From the NCBI GenBank assembly GCA_029783825.1, contig JAREIK010003088.1, positions 1,567,584-1,631,583 on the forward strand: a stretch of DNA of 64,000 bases. Direction: 5' to 3'. Below, piece after piece: positions 51,002 to 64,000 of this stretch; the first letter of the stretch is position 1; every line of letters starts with the position of its first letter. Origin of the DNA: Sapria himalayana (lineage: Eukaryota > Streptophyta > Magnoliopsida > Malpighiales > Rafflesiaceae). A model generated the notes under the pieces. The model ran no database searches and was not told the origin of the DNA. It saw only the letters and a list, made by a program, of their open reading frames with translations. A program made the translations under genes and the position numbers.

Positions 51002-54000
51002 CTCTCACTCTACCTCTCTCTTCCTCTCCCTCTTGCCCTCTTCACTGACTCTCTCTCTCTCTCTCAGTGTCTTCTCTCCTTAACTCCCATGCTCATGTAA
51101 CAACTAAAATACACTCTCACAAAGAAATACAAAGCATATCTCTATGCATAAACACGTAACCATGTTTTTTTATGAAATATGCTTTCACATAAACAAGGTT
51201 TATGCTAAATCCAATACTTCATGTTTACATCTACATATTTTTGTGAACCATGTTTTCATGCAAAAGGTCCTAGGCATGCTAACATATTTCCTCCCCCAAT
51301 TCCTACACCATAATTGTCTATTTTATTAACATAGCGACGCCGTAATTTAAGGCCTAAGTAAATTAAAACTCTTACCCAGATCCACAAATTTTGATACTAA
51401 CATTCAAAATTCAATACCCATTTCCCATGCAGGATCGCCATCAAGATCTTCATTGTTCTTCTGCAAGCTCCATTTTCGTCCACCGAAGCAATGACATGGG
51501 TAACACCAAGATCCCATTTCTTCGACAACCTAAATCCAGATGTCCTTGCAAGCACACAAACAATTTCCTGCGAGTACCATGAAACGACTCAATTTGATTC
51601 CCCATGAACTCTCGACATAGCACACGACTTACAAAAGAAGCACCAAAACTCATGATCAGAGTCACCTGCTCCTCATCTGAGAGAGCGGAACAACAAAGAA
51701 GCAGCTTCAAGGGAGGCAAATTTGAACTCCAATTTGTGTTTTTACTAGTGCTATTACCTCTAGCAACTTGATCACGCTTATGATTGAGCATTTTTCTAAG
51801 AACAACAACAAAGAGTTCTCAAGCACAACATCAACAAAATCAAAAACACAAAAAAAAAAAAAAAGTTGACACTGGAAGATCAAGAGTGGCATACTCTTTC
51901 TCTCTTGGAGATATGGAGGTTTCATTGGGCAACTTGGAAGAAGCGTGGAGAGAGCATAGCATAACAAAGTTGTCCTGTGCGAGAAGATGGCAGGGGGAAA
52001 ACAATGTTGTTATTGAAGAACATGAAATAGAAGATCAAAGTGGAGATTATAATATGAAGCATATGTACATCGTCCCAGCGACAGTGGGAGATCAACTTTG
52101 CGCAAGGAAAGTGGAAGCTCTTGCGGCAACTTTTTTCAAAGCATCCAAGGGAAGCACCTTTAATGCCACAGCATTGGCACTTTATTCGCTTACTTCTAGC
52201 TAATTCAGCTTCAAGATTGATTACGACGTCTCCTTCAAAATAAACATTTGGTGCCCTGCCCAGGTGTCGTAATCATGTAAGAAGAAAATGAAAACATAGC
52301 CTTCTGATGACATTAGCATTTTGAAAATGGCCTAAAAAAATCATTACTTAACATTCGAGTTATGTGGAGATGAAGGTCGCACCCATTGTATAATACTCAC
52401 ACCATAACATTAGATATAGAAGAGGTTAATATCTCAATAATCTTACTTACCCCAAAAAATCAAAAACTAAGGGCCCATTTGATAAAACTAAAAAAAATAT
52501 GTGCTAAAAAATTAAAACTAAATTTTATAAGTATTGAATTTGTATTGAAAAACTGATTAATAAATTATTATTAATTGAATGCTGAAAATAAATATATTAT
52601 TTGATAAATATAAATATTGAATACTAAAAATGATGTGTTTTATATTTATCCTAATTATCATTGTATTACATATTATCCAACATAAATAAAATTTATAATA
52701 AAATTTTTTTTCTGTATAATTATTAATTATTAAAAAAATAAAATCCTGAAAAACATATCAATTAATTTATCATAAATTCAAAAATGAAAAAAAATATATA
52801 TTAAAAAAATAACCAATATAATCTAAACTCTTTAAAATTATTCAAATTTTTTAATATAAAAATAAAAATTAATGAATAACTAGTTAATTTGTTATTTGCT
52901 CTCTTAAATTTATCATAAAAAAAGATTAGGATTTATAGTGACGAAGAAAAGAGAATGAGACAGATTCAAAAGCTGAACTGTAGCGTGAATTAGAAAATGA
53001 AAAAAAAAATAAAAAATAAAGATAAAATACTAATTTTAAAAAAAAAAATTTGTTGGAAATTTTTAACATTTAACATTAAGTATGTCTTCACTTAAAATTT
53101 TTAATAAATTCACTTAAATTTTAATTTTCAGCTATCAATATTTTTTTATCAAACACACTCAATATTTCAAACCATTAAAAATTTTAATTTTCAATAATTT
53201 AAAAATTTTATCAAATAGCCCATATATCTAATAAGTCTCAAATCCAAGACCTATCACTATGGCACAAAAATATTTGTCATCACATTAAAACAACATAATC
53301 TCTTAATAAATATACGCAACCCAAGAATTTCTCAAATAAACAATCATTTCAGTATTATTCTCACTTAAACATATTTAGCTTCAAAGTTCTTATGAGATAT
53401 AATGTTATAGTGCTTATATAATCATATACACTTAGCATTAGAGTTATATAAATTGCAATACTACTAGAAGACATGACTTAGAGCAGTGGCTAATAACTTC
53501 ATCCAAGGTTTGTATGACTTAGTTTCAAAATTATCTGACACAATTATTTAATTTTTAGAAGTAAGACTGTCGAGATACTAACCTCTCAAGTCACATACTG
53601 AGAGAGAGGGAGAGAGAATATGTGAGATTACTTGATGTTGTGAATTGGGGTGATGGCAAATGACTTCGTCCAAGAATAGTATGTCTTAGTTTCAAAATTA
53701 TTAAAAATAATCTCTGATTTTCAAAGATAAGACTAGACAAAATATTATGTACACTAGATAAAATATTTTTTAGAAATTAGTATTGCTCATAATTGATAGT
53801 CATTTTATAATATCAAGGACATGCGAGATTATTTATTTAAAAAAACTTGTGGTCATAGAATTGAACATGTGAAGCTGACCTACCATGTTTTCATGCTGGC
53901 ACGACACAGCCATATCATTCTTTTTTGTGTCATGTCCAACACAGTATGGTAGCCCGATTGGCCCACCAGAAATCAAGCCGTGCTGGCCTGACACAGCCCA

Positions 54001-57000
54001 TTTGATACCTCCAAGTCCAATTGACAAAAAAGAATAGATGTTCTAATCTTGTGGACACCAACTGACCCCCACGATACTTACTAGATCACCTACTATGTTA
54101 TTGGGAAGAGATAATTACATGTTCTGACCAAAGGGTCCTAGGGCACATATATAGGCCAGGGGATAATATGGACTGGATTTATGAGGTGGAGAGAGGCACA
54201 AAAATATAATATCTCAACATCTCTCTTAAACTACTATTTGAAACTGGGACCCACCGCCCTTAAATACATGTAGTTGTCATCATACCAAGAAAGACCTCTT
54301 GATAGTGATAGTCTCAAAAGATGATATCTCAATCTCAAGACCAACCACCATTATAATTTAGCTTACAACAATCAAATACAAAATAAGCAAGACAGTGTCT
54401 CGAAAGCACAAATGAGATTAATTTGGATGTATTTAAATCATCACTGGTGTACTGGATCTTATAAGAACTCAAAATTTAAATGTAATTGATCACAATCACT
54501 ACTAAGACAATTGACCAGTGTAAAAATTTATCGTATACATCTACCCTGAAGTTGATAGGGAGGAATTGAGTAGAGAATAAAAAAAAATTAAAAAAAAAAA
54601 AAAAACACAAGTGAGATTGACTTGAGCAATGCTTGGATAAATTGGAAATTACAAGACAAACCTTACCACTCAACACAATTATTATGTGCGTGTATGACTT
54701 TGGATCCACCATTATGATCTTCAGCAACAAGCACGCCATCTTGGTAGTGCAGCATCTCTCCATAAAACTGCAATTTCATCCAAAAAAAAAAGAAGCAGCC
54801 TAAGCACGGAAAAGAAAAATTGAATAAAAAGTAGAAAAATTTGGATACCTCAGATTGTTCAGAAGAAAGACAAAAAGAACATTGGGGTTCACTATATTTC
54901 CTGCAATTACACAAAACTGCTTCATTTCCTTGAGCACGCCGCCTAGGGGGGTGAATCTCCTTCATGGAGATGTTGAGCATGGGATCCTCCTCGCGACAGT
55001 AATTAGTGAAATCATCTTCGGAAATGCAGTCCAGAGAAACTTCTGCGACTTTCTCAAATCTCACTTCTTGATCATCTTTCGATTTCAAAATAGACTCTGT
55101 GTTTTTGATCTTAGCTGAATCTATATCTTGGGCCTTCAACGCTGAGCCATAATCTTTCCTTTTTTTGTCTATTTTTATATTAGATTGCTTCTGAAGTGGT
55201 GGTTTCCTGCCATTTATGTGCTTGTTGTAGGGTTTAGACTTCTTGCCATGGGCATTGAGATTCACATAAGATTCATTTCGAAACTCTAGTCCCAAGTGTG
55301 CATTTGCATTCAATGAAGAATTATCCACATTGATTTCGTCAATGGCATCCATTTCTTCACTATCTTTGACCTATAATGTGTATGTGTATAGACATGGTTG
55401 TTAAATCAAGATTCGAATCGAGAATCAGAATGCTTTTTTTTCCACGTTATAATTTTTTATTTCATACAATTGATAATTTTTTTTTAGTATTTTAATTTTT
55501 ATTTTTGTGAATTTTTTAGTATTTTATTGCTTTTTCACATTAGATTCATAATACAAAAAATTAGAGTTATTTTTTTTCACGTTAATTAAATCCTACAGTT
55601 AGTATTTTTTTTTTGGTATTTTAATTTTTATTTTTATAATTTTTTGAGAACCTTGATCCCTTGAGAATCAATATTAAATTGATTCATGTAAATTGATTCG
55701 CAGTTCAGTCTTCAATTTATGTATATTTTCAATTCTTTTAAATAGTCAAATTATTTATCTCCTAAATCATAAATCAAATTAAGAATCAAATCATAAATCA
55801 TATAATTTTAATAATAATGTGCATAAGATATATAAGTTTATATATAAAAATATTTATGTGTGTGTGTGTGCGCGCAAATTTACATGTATATATATATATA
55901 TGTATGTATTTATTTATTTATGTATAAGTTTACTATATAAGTCTACATTTATATATATTTAAAAACTACTTTGAGCTAATTGCTTCAAAAAAAAAGCAAT
56001 AAATCATGTATTTTTGGGGATCTCCTATGTTCAACAAAGATATTTCTTTTGTTCTTCACTTATACGATAAAATTTCATTAATATAATAACTTATGTTATT
56101 TAAAAATATGTGAAATTCATGTCTTGTTGTGATTTTAAGTATCTTTGTCTAAAGTTAAAGAGTTTCTTGTTCAAGACTCATCAAACATGATTTCTTTGAT
56201 TTTTGAAAATAAATATATCGAGATATTAATTTCTCCTAGACCTCATCCTAAGCAAGAACTTTGTGCAATAGATATAACTTTTTATCTTGTTTAAGAATAT
56301 AAAGGTCATATCTAGGTGCGAAAGTAAGTATCTTCGTCCAAGAGCAAGAGAACTCTTATTTGAGACTCATCATACATAGTCGCTCTAATTTTTAGAGACG
56401 AGTCAAACAAGATATTAATTTTTCTCAAATATCATACTTGGAAGGAGCTTTGGGCAATAGGAACACCTTTTTGTCTTGTTTAGAAATATATGAAGATCAC
56501 ACTTTTGTATGATGACAAGCATCTTCATCTAAAGACAACATGTATCACATTCTAGAATAATCAGACATAATTTCTCAAATTTTTGAAAATAAATCTACTG
56601 AGCTGAGATATTAACTTCTTTCAGACCATATACTGAGCAAGAACTTTTTGCAATAGGTACGACTTTTTATCATGTTTAAAAATATGAAAGCTGTGTCTTA
56701 ATGTGATGATAAAATATCTTCATTCAAGAGCAACACATCTCATATTGGAAACTCATCAGACACAATCTCTCCAATTTTCAAAAATAAGTTTTTCAAAATC
56801 TCAATCTACATCTAACTTTATACTAAAGTGAGAACTTTGTACACTAAGATTAACTTTTTATGTTGTTTAAAACATAGAGATCATCATATCTTGGTGTAAT
56901 TTTCAAAAATAAGACTATCATGATATTAATCTCTTGTAAATCTTACATTAAGTGAGAGCCTTCCGCATTGAATATGACTTTTTACCTTGTTTAAAAATAT

Positions 57001-58768
57001 ATATAAATTAATATCCCTAGCCAGGTCACAGCTCATTTAATTTTGAAAATTTCTACTATATACTAATTTATGAAGAGACACAATATATATAATGTAAACA
57101 CTTGGTGGTTGAATAGCAAAATGGAAACATGAATTAAAATGAGTTCGCTAGAAGATCTTACTTCCAATTTAAATATTGCATTATCAGAAGGTTCTACAGC
57201 TTTAGATTGATGCCATCCTTCTACCTGCACATCATCAAGGTTAAAGCCAGGTTGCATGAGTTTCTACATTATTCATAGAAAATTATACGAACAAAGAAAA
57301 AAAAATTGTACTGAAAGTGAAGAATAAAGCTTATAGTCAAATAGTATTTTTTTTTAAAAAAAACTACTGGCAACAAAAACTATGAATTCGTGTTCAAATG
57401 ATAAGAACTCGTTTCACATTTGGAAAACAAACATGCTTTAAAAGCTAGAAAGTAAAAAATTATACTCAGCACACAAGACTCCTGCTTTGAGCATTTCTAA
57501 CAAAGCTATCTAAAATAGTTACTCAAAATATATTATCTATTTTAGCTAACCATTTTTTTCAAAATCACTCCTATAAAACTATATATTTTAGCTATCCATT
57601 TCTACTAACTATAACTAAAAGCATCTCCAAGAGGCTTAGTAAACTCATACCCTTAGCTATTTTAGATAATTTTTCCCTAAAAATTCACTCCAAAAGACTA
57701 GCTATTTGGCTAGCTATTTCTCAAAGCTCTCATATGACTATCTGTCTTCCACAATCAAATAAGAATTATGAAAAATAACTAGTCTTTTGGAGTAATTTTT
57801 AAGAAAAAACCATCTAAAATAGCTAAGAGGAGAAGTTTATTAAGCCTCTTGGAGATGTTCTTAGCATTATATAAATAAGAAATGTTAATATTTCAATAAA
57901 CTTACGACTAAAAATCAAAAAAGATGTATTTTGATTAACCTCAAACACTCGTCATATGCCAAATTTCCAACTAGAAAATGATTCTTAAACAATGATAGAT
58001 CTAATTCATTATCACATAAAAGCATGCTCTTCAAATTTTCTATGAAAATGTAAAATTTCATATTAATGGAAACAAAATAACATGGGAAAACACCTTTCTG
58101 TTGGAAATTTTCAAAAATTACTTCTCGGATCAATCATTTCATGAACTCAAATCATCAAATGTTGGGTAGAATGTGTTTTTTATTAGAAAGAACAGTTTGG
58201 AAACATGAACACAAAGAACAGCAATGAGCTGCGAACTGATCACATACATTTGAAGATGAATTCGAGGGACTGCAGGTGTTCTTCTCAGCAACATCCCTAA
58301 AAGCTGGAAGATTTGGGGGTGTCGACTCCAAATCATCATCATCCCTCAGCCAGAAGAGTGATGAACGATCAGGTTCTCCCATGTCAGTAACAGCAGGATT
58401 ACGGCATGATCTAGTTTCTGACACAAGACACTGCTGAATCTGAATTCTTTTTTTTGTACGAAACGAAGGTTTTGTGAGCGTAGGGCTTGAATTCTCCATG
58501 TCAGATTCTGTTACTTCCCTTGCTCTTTTCCTTCTGTAAGTTAGAACGACATCCTCTGCAACTCTGCCAATACTATTTTCCACTGCGCCATGAGTCTTTT
58601 CGACACCATCCCTGACGTGATTTGCATTTCCCTCCCCCATCAATTGCTGGCCTACGACGTGAACAGTTGGCTGTGGATTCTGAGAGGCAAAAATATGGTG
58701 CCCAGAAGCAATTTCCATGCCTTTGTAAATGCTCACCAAGTTATCCATGTGAGGAGCAGGACGAACAT
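46823..58768 (-). CDS. BRCA1: BRCA1 homologue, 3' ten exons (middle region, extended PHD, two BRCT domains)
   Basis: Minus-strand exons: 58768-58248, 57224-57162, 55370-54849, 54767-54667, 52255-52069, 51974-51895, 51795-51666, 51567-51402, 50132-50014 and 47179-46823. They give 747 residues plus TGA, and all introns are GT-AG. The first visible exon starts VRPAPHMDNLVSIYKGMEIA, which in plant BRCA1 directly follows the RING finger. RSSLFWLRDDDDLESTPPN is the BRCA1 FFWLRD block and argues against BARD1. The extended PHD has CNCRKYSEPQCSFCLSS, GGSKVIHAHNNCVEWAPNVY, CQCCGIKGASLGCFEKSC and FHFPCAKLI. BRCT1 has LLLCCSALSDEE, WDLGVTHVIASVDENGACRR and HGKWVLNFEWAKACIEA. BRCT2 has FYFTGDFMANYMRYMRDLL and AEALASSLGAKAVSDTWILD. 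The protein would act in homologous-recombination repair as a BARD1-partnered E3 ligase. RING exons were searched for up to 64 kb and not seen. BARD1 is the main alternative. Confidence 0.88.
47180..50013. repeat. BRCA1 last intron: microsatellites and AT-rich DNA
   Basis: A TG/CGTGTG/TA array (47225-47350), TATG/TAAG tracts (47380-47740) and an ATA trinucleotide run (47730-47765) are followed by about 2 kb of plain AT-rich DNA. The CA-derived pseudo-proteins on the minus strand are shadows of the repeat. No gene is seen. Confidence 0.75.
50720..51080. repeat. (CT)n-rich microsatellite in BRCA1 intron
   Basis: About 350 bp of CT/TCTC with CCT and TAT interruptions, giving Ser/Leu-rich pseudo-frames on the plus strand. 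On the minus (transcribed) strand it is a purine tract. It lies between BRCA1 exons 51567-51402 and 50132-50014. Confidence 0.85.
52471..53222. mobile_element. AT-rich MITE, family M3 copy 2
   Basis: Ends GGGCCCATTTGATAAAACT and ATTTTATCAAATAGCCCAT are inverted repeats. The interior matches the 8526-9376 element in reverse orientation. It lies in the BRCA1 intron 52256-54666. Confidence 0.65.
53870..54013. mobile_element. Remnant of GC-rich hAT-like element, family 1 copy E12
   Basis: Only the right end (CACAGCCCATTTGATACCTCCA) and some GGCACGAC/TGGCCCACC interior are recognisable. The left terminus is lost. It lies in the BRCA1 intron 52256-54666. Confidence 0.5.
57490..57870. mobile_element. 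Foldback MITE with related neighbour in BRCA1 intron
   Basis: GCATCTCCAAGAGGCTTAGTAAAC near 57627 pairs with GTTTATTAAGCCTCTTGGAGATG near 57838-57861, making an almost complete foldback with TAGCTATTTTAGATA arms. A partial relative (57495-57625) precedes it. No coding capacity is seen. Confidence 0.7.
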
Positions 58769-58996
58769 CTGTGAGAGATACAAGCATGATCACATTTTTA
58801 AGCTTGCTCTATCCTGCCCTTGAGGAAGATTCATATTTTATTAAAATTTCTATATTTACTCAAGATCACATGAGATAGATTATAGATATAGATCATTAAA
58901 AAAAAAAGAAAAGAAAAATATGAACACTACCAATTATTATGTGTGTTGAAAAAAAATAAAAATATTTAATTGATAAAATAATTTTTTAAGCCTGGT

Positions 58997-59870
58997 GGTA
59001 CCCTTAGACCCAATTGGGCCTAGAGGCCGACTACATGTATCCCATGGGATATAGTTAGGGGTGTAACCGAGCCGAGTTAAGCCGAGTATTAGGAAGGCTC
59101 GAGCTCGACTCAATTTTAAAGGAGTAGGCTCGAACTTGTTCACGAGCCTGTTTACTAGCTGACGAGCCAAGTTTGAGAGTGTTTCAGCTCGGCTCGTTTA
59201 ACTTACGAACCTGTTCACGAGCTTGTTCACGAGTCTGGTTAACGAGCTTGCTCACAAACCTATTCACGAGCTTGTTCACGAGCTTATTTATGAGCTGGCG
59301 AGCGGAGTTTAAGGGTACTCGGACTCGGCTCGTTTAACTTACAAGCCTCAAAATGATGTTCGGGAATTAAAGAAAATATTCATCTAAAATAGCCAACATA
59401 CAACTAAATTAAAAAAGATAAGATAATAAAAATTCAATTAACTTGATTAAAGTTCAAGAGTTAAAATATTCATCATGTTCATTTGTAAAAAAAAATTGTT
59501 GTACATCAAACCTTCTCCATGTTCACGAGCCTGTTCACGAGGTTGTTCACAAGCCTGGTTAACGAACCTATTCACGAACCTGTTTACGAGCTGACGAGCC
59601 AAGTTTGAGGGTGCTCGGACTCGGCTCATTTAACTTACGAGCCTCAAAATGATGTTCGAGCTCGGCTGGTTTAACTTAATAAATAAGTTCAAGCGATCTT
59701 ATAACAAGCCGAACGCCGAGCAGCTCACGAGGAGCTCAGCTCGGTTACAACCCTAAGTACAGTTTCCTAACCTAGTGGTACTTTGTAGCTAGTGGGGATC
59801 AAACTCACAATCTCAAAGAGTCACACATTCAACAACTCATCAATCAGACTACCAAGATTGCTAGTGGCAA
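58997..59870 (-). mobile_element. tRNA-derived SINE, family S2 copy 2, split by an insertion
   Basis: The minus strand reads AGTCTGATTGATGAG, then GTGAGTTTGATCCCCAC (B box) and AGTACCACTAGG in 59870-59756. It resumes in 59055-58997 with GGCCCAATTGGGTCTA. The order matches the intact copy at 10551-10710, so the 700 bp between are an insertion. Confidence 0.7.
59056..59755. mobile_element. hAT-like MITE, family 2 copy B
   Basis: Ends are TAGGGGTGTAACCGAGCC and GCTCGGTTACAACCCTA. Flanks GATATAGT and AGTACAGT (8 bp) match at 5 of 8 positions. The interior is largely variants of GTTCACGAGCTT (about 12 bp), which keeps some frames open. It is inserted into the S2 SINE upstream of the first visible BRCA1 exon. 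Confidence 0.78.
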
Positions 59871-62800
59871 ACTAAACAATAAAGAGCAACACTCTTATTT
59901 AAATTGAAGACAAAACTATGTAATCACCATGACATCAAGGAGGACTCTTATTTATTAAAAATTTCTTTTTTATTTTAATCATGTAATGTTTTTCTTTCAA
60001 CAATCCTATTTTGAAAGATATAACTGCACAAATAATTGTATATGTAATTTTATAATCTAAAGAATAAATATTTAAAAGATCATGAAAAATACTTAGGAGT
60101 GGAATGATACCTCTAGATCCTAATAACAAATTAATTTGTGTTTACATTATTATGTGAGTAAATAAATATACAAAAATTATCTTTTTTATCAAATATGTTC
60201 ACCCATTTTAAAAATATTTATCAATAAAAATAATAAAACATAAATAATTCTCATATTTGATCCAAATATATTTATATGGATTAGATGGAAAGAATTTATA
60301 ATAACATCTATTCATCATATCAATTAAGAGAATCTAGTATATTTTTTTTACTAACATATCTCATTGTCAAGATACAAAACAAAAATACACGACTTGCTGT
60401 ATTTAATTTCTAAAAAAGTGTGATATGATACTGGCCGCTCAAGCATAACAATATTAAAATAAGAATATATGATATTAAAAATAATTAATTAGCAGCACAA
60501 TTCAAAAAAATTGAAGTGTAAAAAGCAAAAAGTTAATTGGGCCAAATTTAAGATACTATGCTATGAGATGGGAAGACCCAAACAAATAAAACTATCACTA
60601 GCTCATTCGACCTCTACAATCTTATTTTTTAAGTTTTTATCTATAATTATCCCAACCATCGTTATTAAATTAATAATCGAATCGATAATCAAAATATTTG
60701 ATTTGTGAATAAAAAATTGAGAATCAAATCGTGAATCAAATTTTTTGTAACTTTTTTTCGCATTAAATAATTTCTATTTTCTACAATTAAAATTTATTTT
60801 TTATATTATAATTTAATTTTTGACTTTTTTGGAATTTTATTACTTTTTCACATTAAATTCGTAATACCAAATATTTGAGTTATTTTTTTTTCCACATTAA
60901 TTAATTCATATAGTTGACAAATATTTTTATATTTTAATTTTTATTTTTGAAATTTTTTAAAAATTTTGGTCACTTGAGAATCAATATTATATCAATTCAT
61001 GTAAATTAATTCGCGATTCAGTGATTTAATTTTTGATTTATTCATATTTTGAATCTTTTTAAAAATTCAAATAATTTATACTCTGAATTATAAATTAAAT
61101 TATAAATCATATAATTTTAATAACAGTGATCACAACATTATTAATCAATTAACTCATAACTTTGTCATATAATAGTAATAACAAATAAACTCCATGGATT
61201 TTTTCATGTGCAATGTAGCCAACCAACATAAAAAATAATGAAAGAAAAAAATATAAACTGTGACATCAAATATTATACCAACTATGAAGTTGAGATGGAC
61301 ACTCGTTAAAATGGCTAACAACCCACACAGCCCAAACTAACTTGTGCTAAGCAAGAAATTTGTGCTATGAAAATAATTTTTTATTATCAATTAAATCTTG
61401 TGCATTGATGTAATAATATATTTCTTCATCAAAGAGTGGTAAGTTTCAAGTTAAAGACTATTCAAATACAATCTTTCTAATTTTTAGGAATAAAATTTAC
61501 AAAATATTAATCTCCCTTATGTCTTAAGCTATGCAAGAACTTTGTACACTAAGTATAAATTTGAATTATCAATTAAGGTTAGGCTAGGTATATAAGTTAA
61601 TAATCTCTTGGGCTCACTCCCATCAATAACAACCCCTAGGGGTGAATTAAGCTATAAGGGATTGTTTTAGTAGTATTAGGTGGATTCAGTGTTCAAAGAT
61701 GATTATTGTCATTCTAGTATCATATGTGGGCGCCCACCCACCCTACGCCCTCTTGTGGGAATAGTTAAAGAGGGATGAATTGTAATAACTCTCATTTGTG
61801 CTCATAACCACCCCCATGTGGGTTAATAATTTATTGGGCACATTGATACTGAATTTCTAAAATAAAAATAAAGTTATAACTTTTGATAATTATATTTATA
61901 TAAATTAGTATTAACTTTGATAATATTTTAAATATTAATATTAATTTATATTTTTTTGTGAGAAATATTAAAAAATCTACAAAAAATTTATATAAGACAT
62001 GTTTATCATAAAATTATTTGTAAATTAATATTTTATAAATAAATCACTATGATATTTAATATTATTAGAATTTTATTAACATACATTTAGAATCTTATAT
62101 TGAGTATGAAAATATTTTATCAATTTTTTTATATAATAAATGTAAAACTAGCAAAATAATCAAAGCTTCAAATAATTATAAAATTTATGATATTACTGAT
62201 AAATATTCTTTGGCATGTACCGTTATATCTTGTATAAAATTTAGATACATTTACAATAAAAATAATATATTTTAATAATATATGAAATATATATTTTTTT
62301 AGTGAAACATATATAAATATTTAAAAAATTAAAATATTGAACAATCATGATAATAGATTGATCTTATTATTTAATTTTATATATATATATTAAAATAAGA
62401 AAAATTAAAATATGAAAAAAATGAAAACTTTAACAATCATGATAATATATATTAAAAATTAAATTATATGAAAACATATATTTTAATAATAAATACATGT
62501 TTTTTCATTATCTTATTGTTTAATTATATAAATATAATGATTAAATTAGAAATATGAAAAAAAAAAATTAAATTAAATTACTAATTATATGAACTTGTCA
62601 TCTAAATGTAAAGGTGAGATATATAAATAATTATATAATTTATATAATTATAATAAAAAAATAAACAACATATCTTCAAATATTATAATTTCATCTACAT
62701 TTAGAATTAATTCATTATTTATATGACTGACTAACAAAAAATAAAAGATTGATTCATTAAATATTTGAGCTTTGAAAATAATTTAATAATTATTATTACT

Positions 62801-64000
62801 GATACATATCTCATAATAAATTATAAAATTTTAATATCATGATAATAAAATTTTCATAAATTTAATTCTAGTGATATCTAAAATAACAAATAATATTAAT
62901 GACTCTATTAATATCTATGATAACATTGAAATTTATTTTTGTATCATGATAAATATAATTTAAACTAGAAAACTAATTTTTACATCAAACATGCACAAAA
63001 TTTTGATATATTTAAAAATAGAAAGATTAACATACATTACTTCAAACTTTTAAAAATAAATTTAGAAAAAAAATTATTAAAAATTAAATTTCCATACACC
63101 TAAATAATATTTAACAATCAATGATAAATAAATATTAAAATGATACAAAAAATAATAATTTCTTATATTTTTGTTTCCTTATTTTATCATATAAATTATT
63201 AAAATATTAAGAAAAATAAAATTTTTATATTTCATATCCTTCAATTATTTAATTTTTATTTTTATTTTTATTAATTATTATTTTTTTACCATATTAAAAA
63301 ATAATTAATAATTAAAAAAATAAGTTAAATTAATTATACAAAAAAAATATAAATTATAACCCAATTATTGACCTATGGTCCAAGGGTGGTGGACAACCCC
63401 ATTCCTTATGCCTAGAGGACAAAAGCCATAGGTTATGGCCTATAAACCTAGCCTAACTCAACACAGTGACCAATGATGGCCTAGTAAAAAATAAGTTGTA
63501 ATAACCTAGCATTACTCAATTGAAACTCCTACTATGAAGTTGCATTTGATATTAAAAGAATTATTAAGCCATTATAGCTATTATCTTCATTAAAATAGTT
63601 ACAATTCTATGACAATTTTAATAATTAATAAAAAAATTAAAATAGCTCACACTATAAGAGTCAGGTTGGCTTTATCATGGTGACCATGTCAAGCCATGCC
63701 TTAGACCATGCCATGAGCCACATGAAAAAACTTGTTCCTTTGGATACCACTAGTTTAAAAAACATCTAATTTTTTGTCAAACTAAACCTACTTCACAAAA
63801 ATTAAGATGACTCAATTTGAAACAAATTTCACCTAACACTCATGGAAGCAAATATCACTTATAACAAAATTTCCAATCACATATTGGCAAGCCTATCAGT
63901 CAGACAAAAAAATGTGTCGCTATGAGAGTACTTGATGAAATTTAAAGAACTATATGACAAAAAAATAAATTAAAAACTAAATAAATCATTATCATAATTT
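59870..64000. other. AT-rich region upstream of visible BRCA1 exons
   Basis: It is presumably one BRCA1 intron. R-like repeat phrases occur at about 61380-61570. A less AT-rich stretch at 61570-61850 has no open frame of note. The rest is AT-rich. No RING-finger exon (CPIC...CNHxFC pattern) was found on the minus strand. Confidence 0.55.

Noticed and set aside
46823..58768. Assignment to BARD1 instead of BRCA1
   Set aside because: ePHD and BRCT domains are shared, but the FWLRDDDD...TPPN block in the first visible exon is typical of plant BRCA1. BARD1 stays as the alternative.

Overview
This is nuclear DNA of a flowering plant. The genes are intron-rich, have plant-specific domain architectures and carry GT-AG (and two GC-AG) introns. 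They sit in AT-rich DNA full of microsatellites, MITEs, SINE-like repeats and a retroelement remnant. The species cannot be named from the window. An ARF6/8-type auxin response factor with a miR167 site points to a seed plant, most likely an angiosperm.

Layout. (1) 1-5359, plus strand: the 3' part of an ABCC1/2-type vacuolar ABC transporter. (2) 5503-13405, minus: a complete DUF630/DUF632 (APSR1/REL2-like) gene, convergent with the ABCC gene and only 143 bp from it stop to stop. (3) 13406-15131: an intergenic spacer holding a 19-bp GC-rich minisatellite and a 29-bp minisatellite. (4) 15132-15713, plus: an intronless invertase/pectin-methylesterase inhibitor. (5) 15714-22430: a Tourist-like MITE, then about 5 kb of AT-rich repeats interleaved with degenerate TTTAGGG-like telomeric tracts and a degenerate Copia remnant. 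(6) 22644-28707, plus: a complete six-exon remorin. (7) 28708-32041: microsatellite-rich spacer. (8) 32042-41773, minus: a complete 14-exon ARF6/ARF8 gene with a miR167 target site, two GC-AG introns and a minisatellite-filled intron. (9) 41774-46822: spacer with a MULE-type MITE and two hAT-type elements. (10) 46823-58768, minus: the 3' ten exons of BRCA1 (middle region, extended PHD, two BRCTs). Its RING exons are not seen and should lie beyond 64 kb.

The gene models were built by joining splice sites so that phase and family alignment agree. The coding lengths come out as whole codons: ABCC 1962 nt, DUF632 1971, remorin 1422, ARF 2820, BRCA1 2244. The genes belong to unrelated pathways (transport/detoxification, growth regulation, cell-wall inhibitor, membrane nanodomain, auxin signalling, DNA repair), so this is an ordinary gene neighbourhood and not a functional cluster.

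The most striking non-genic signal is a family of at least 12 very GC-rich elements with terminal inverted repeat TAGAGGTGTCAA and, in the best copies, perfect 8-bp target duplications. They look like non-autonomous hAT transposons. Eleven of the 12 lie in introns, and one subfamily carries an internal 16-bp hairpin with a covarying base pair. A second hAT-like family (TIR TAGGGGTGTAAC) splits a SINE. Other points of interest are arrays of perfect heat-shock-element motifs in a remorin intron and the reading frame that stays open through the ARF minisatellite intron.
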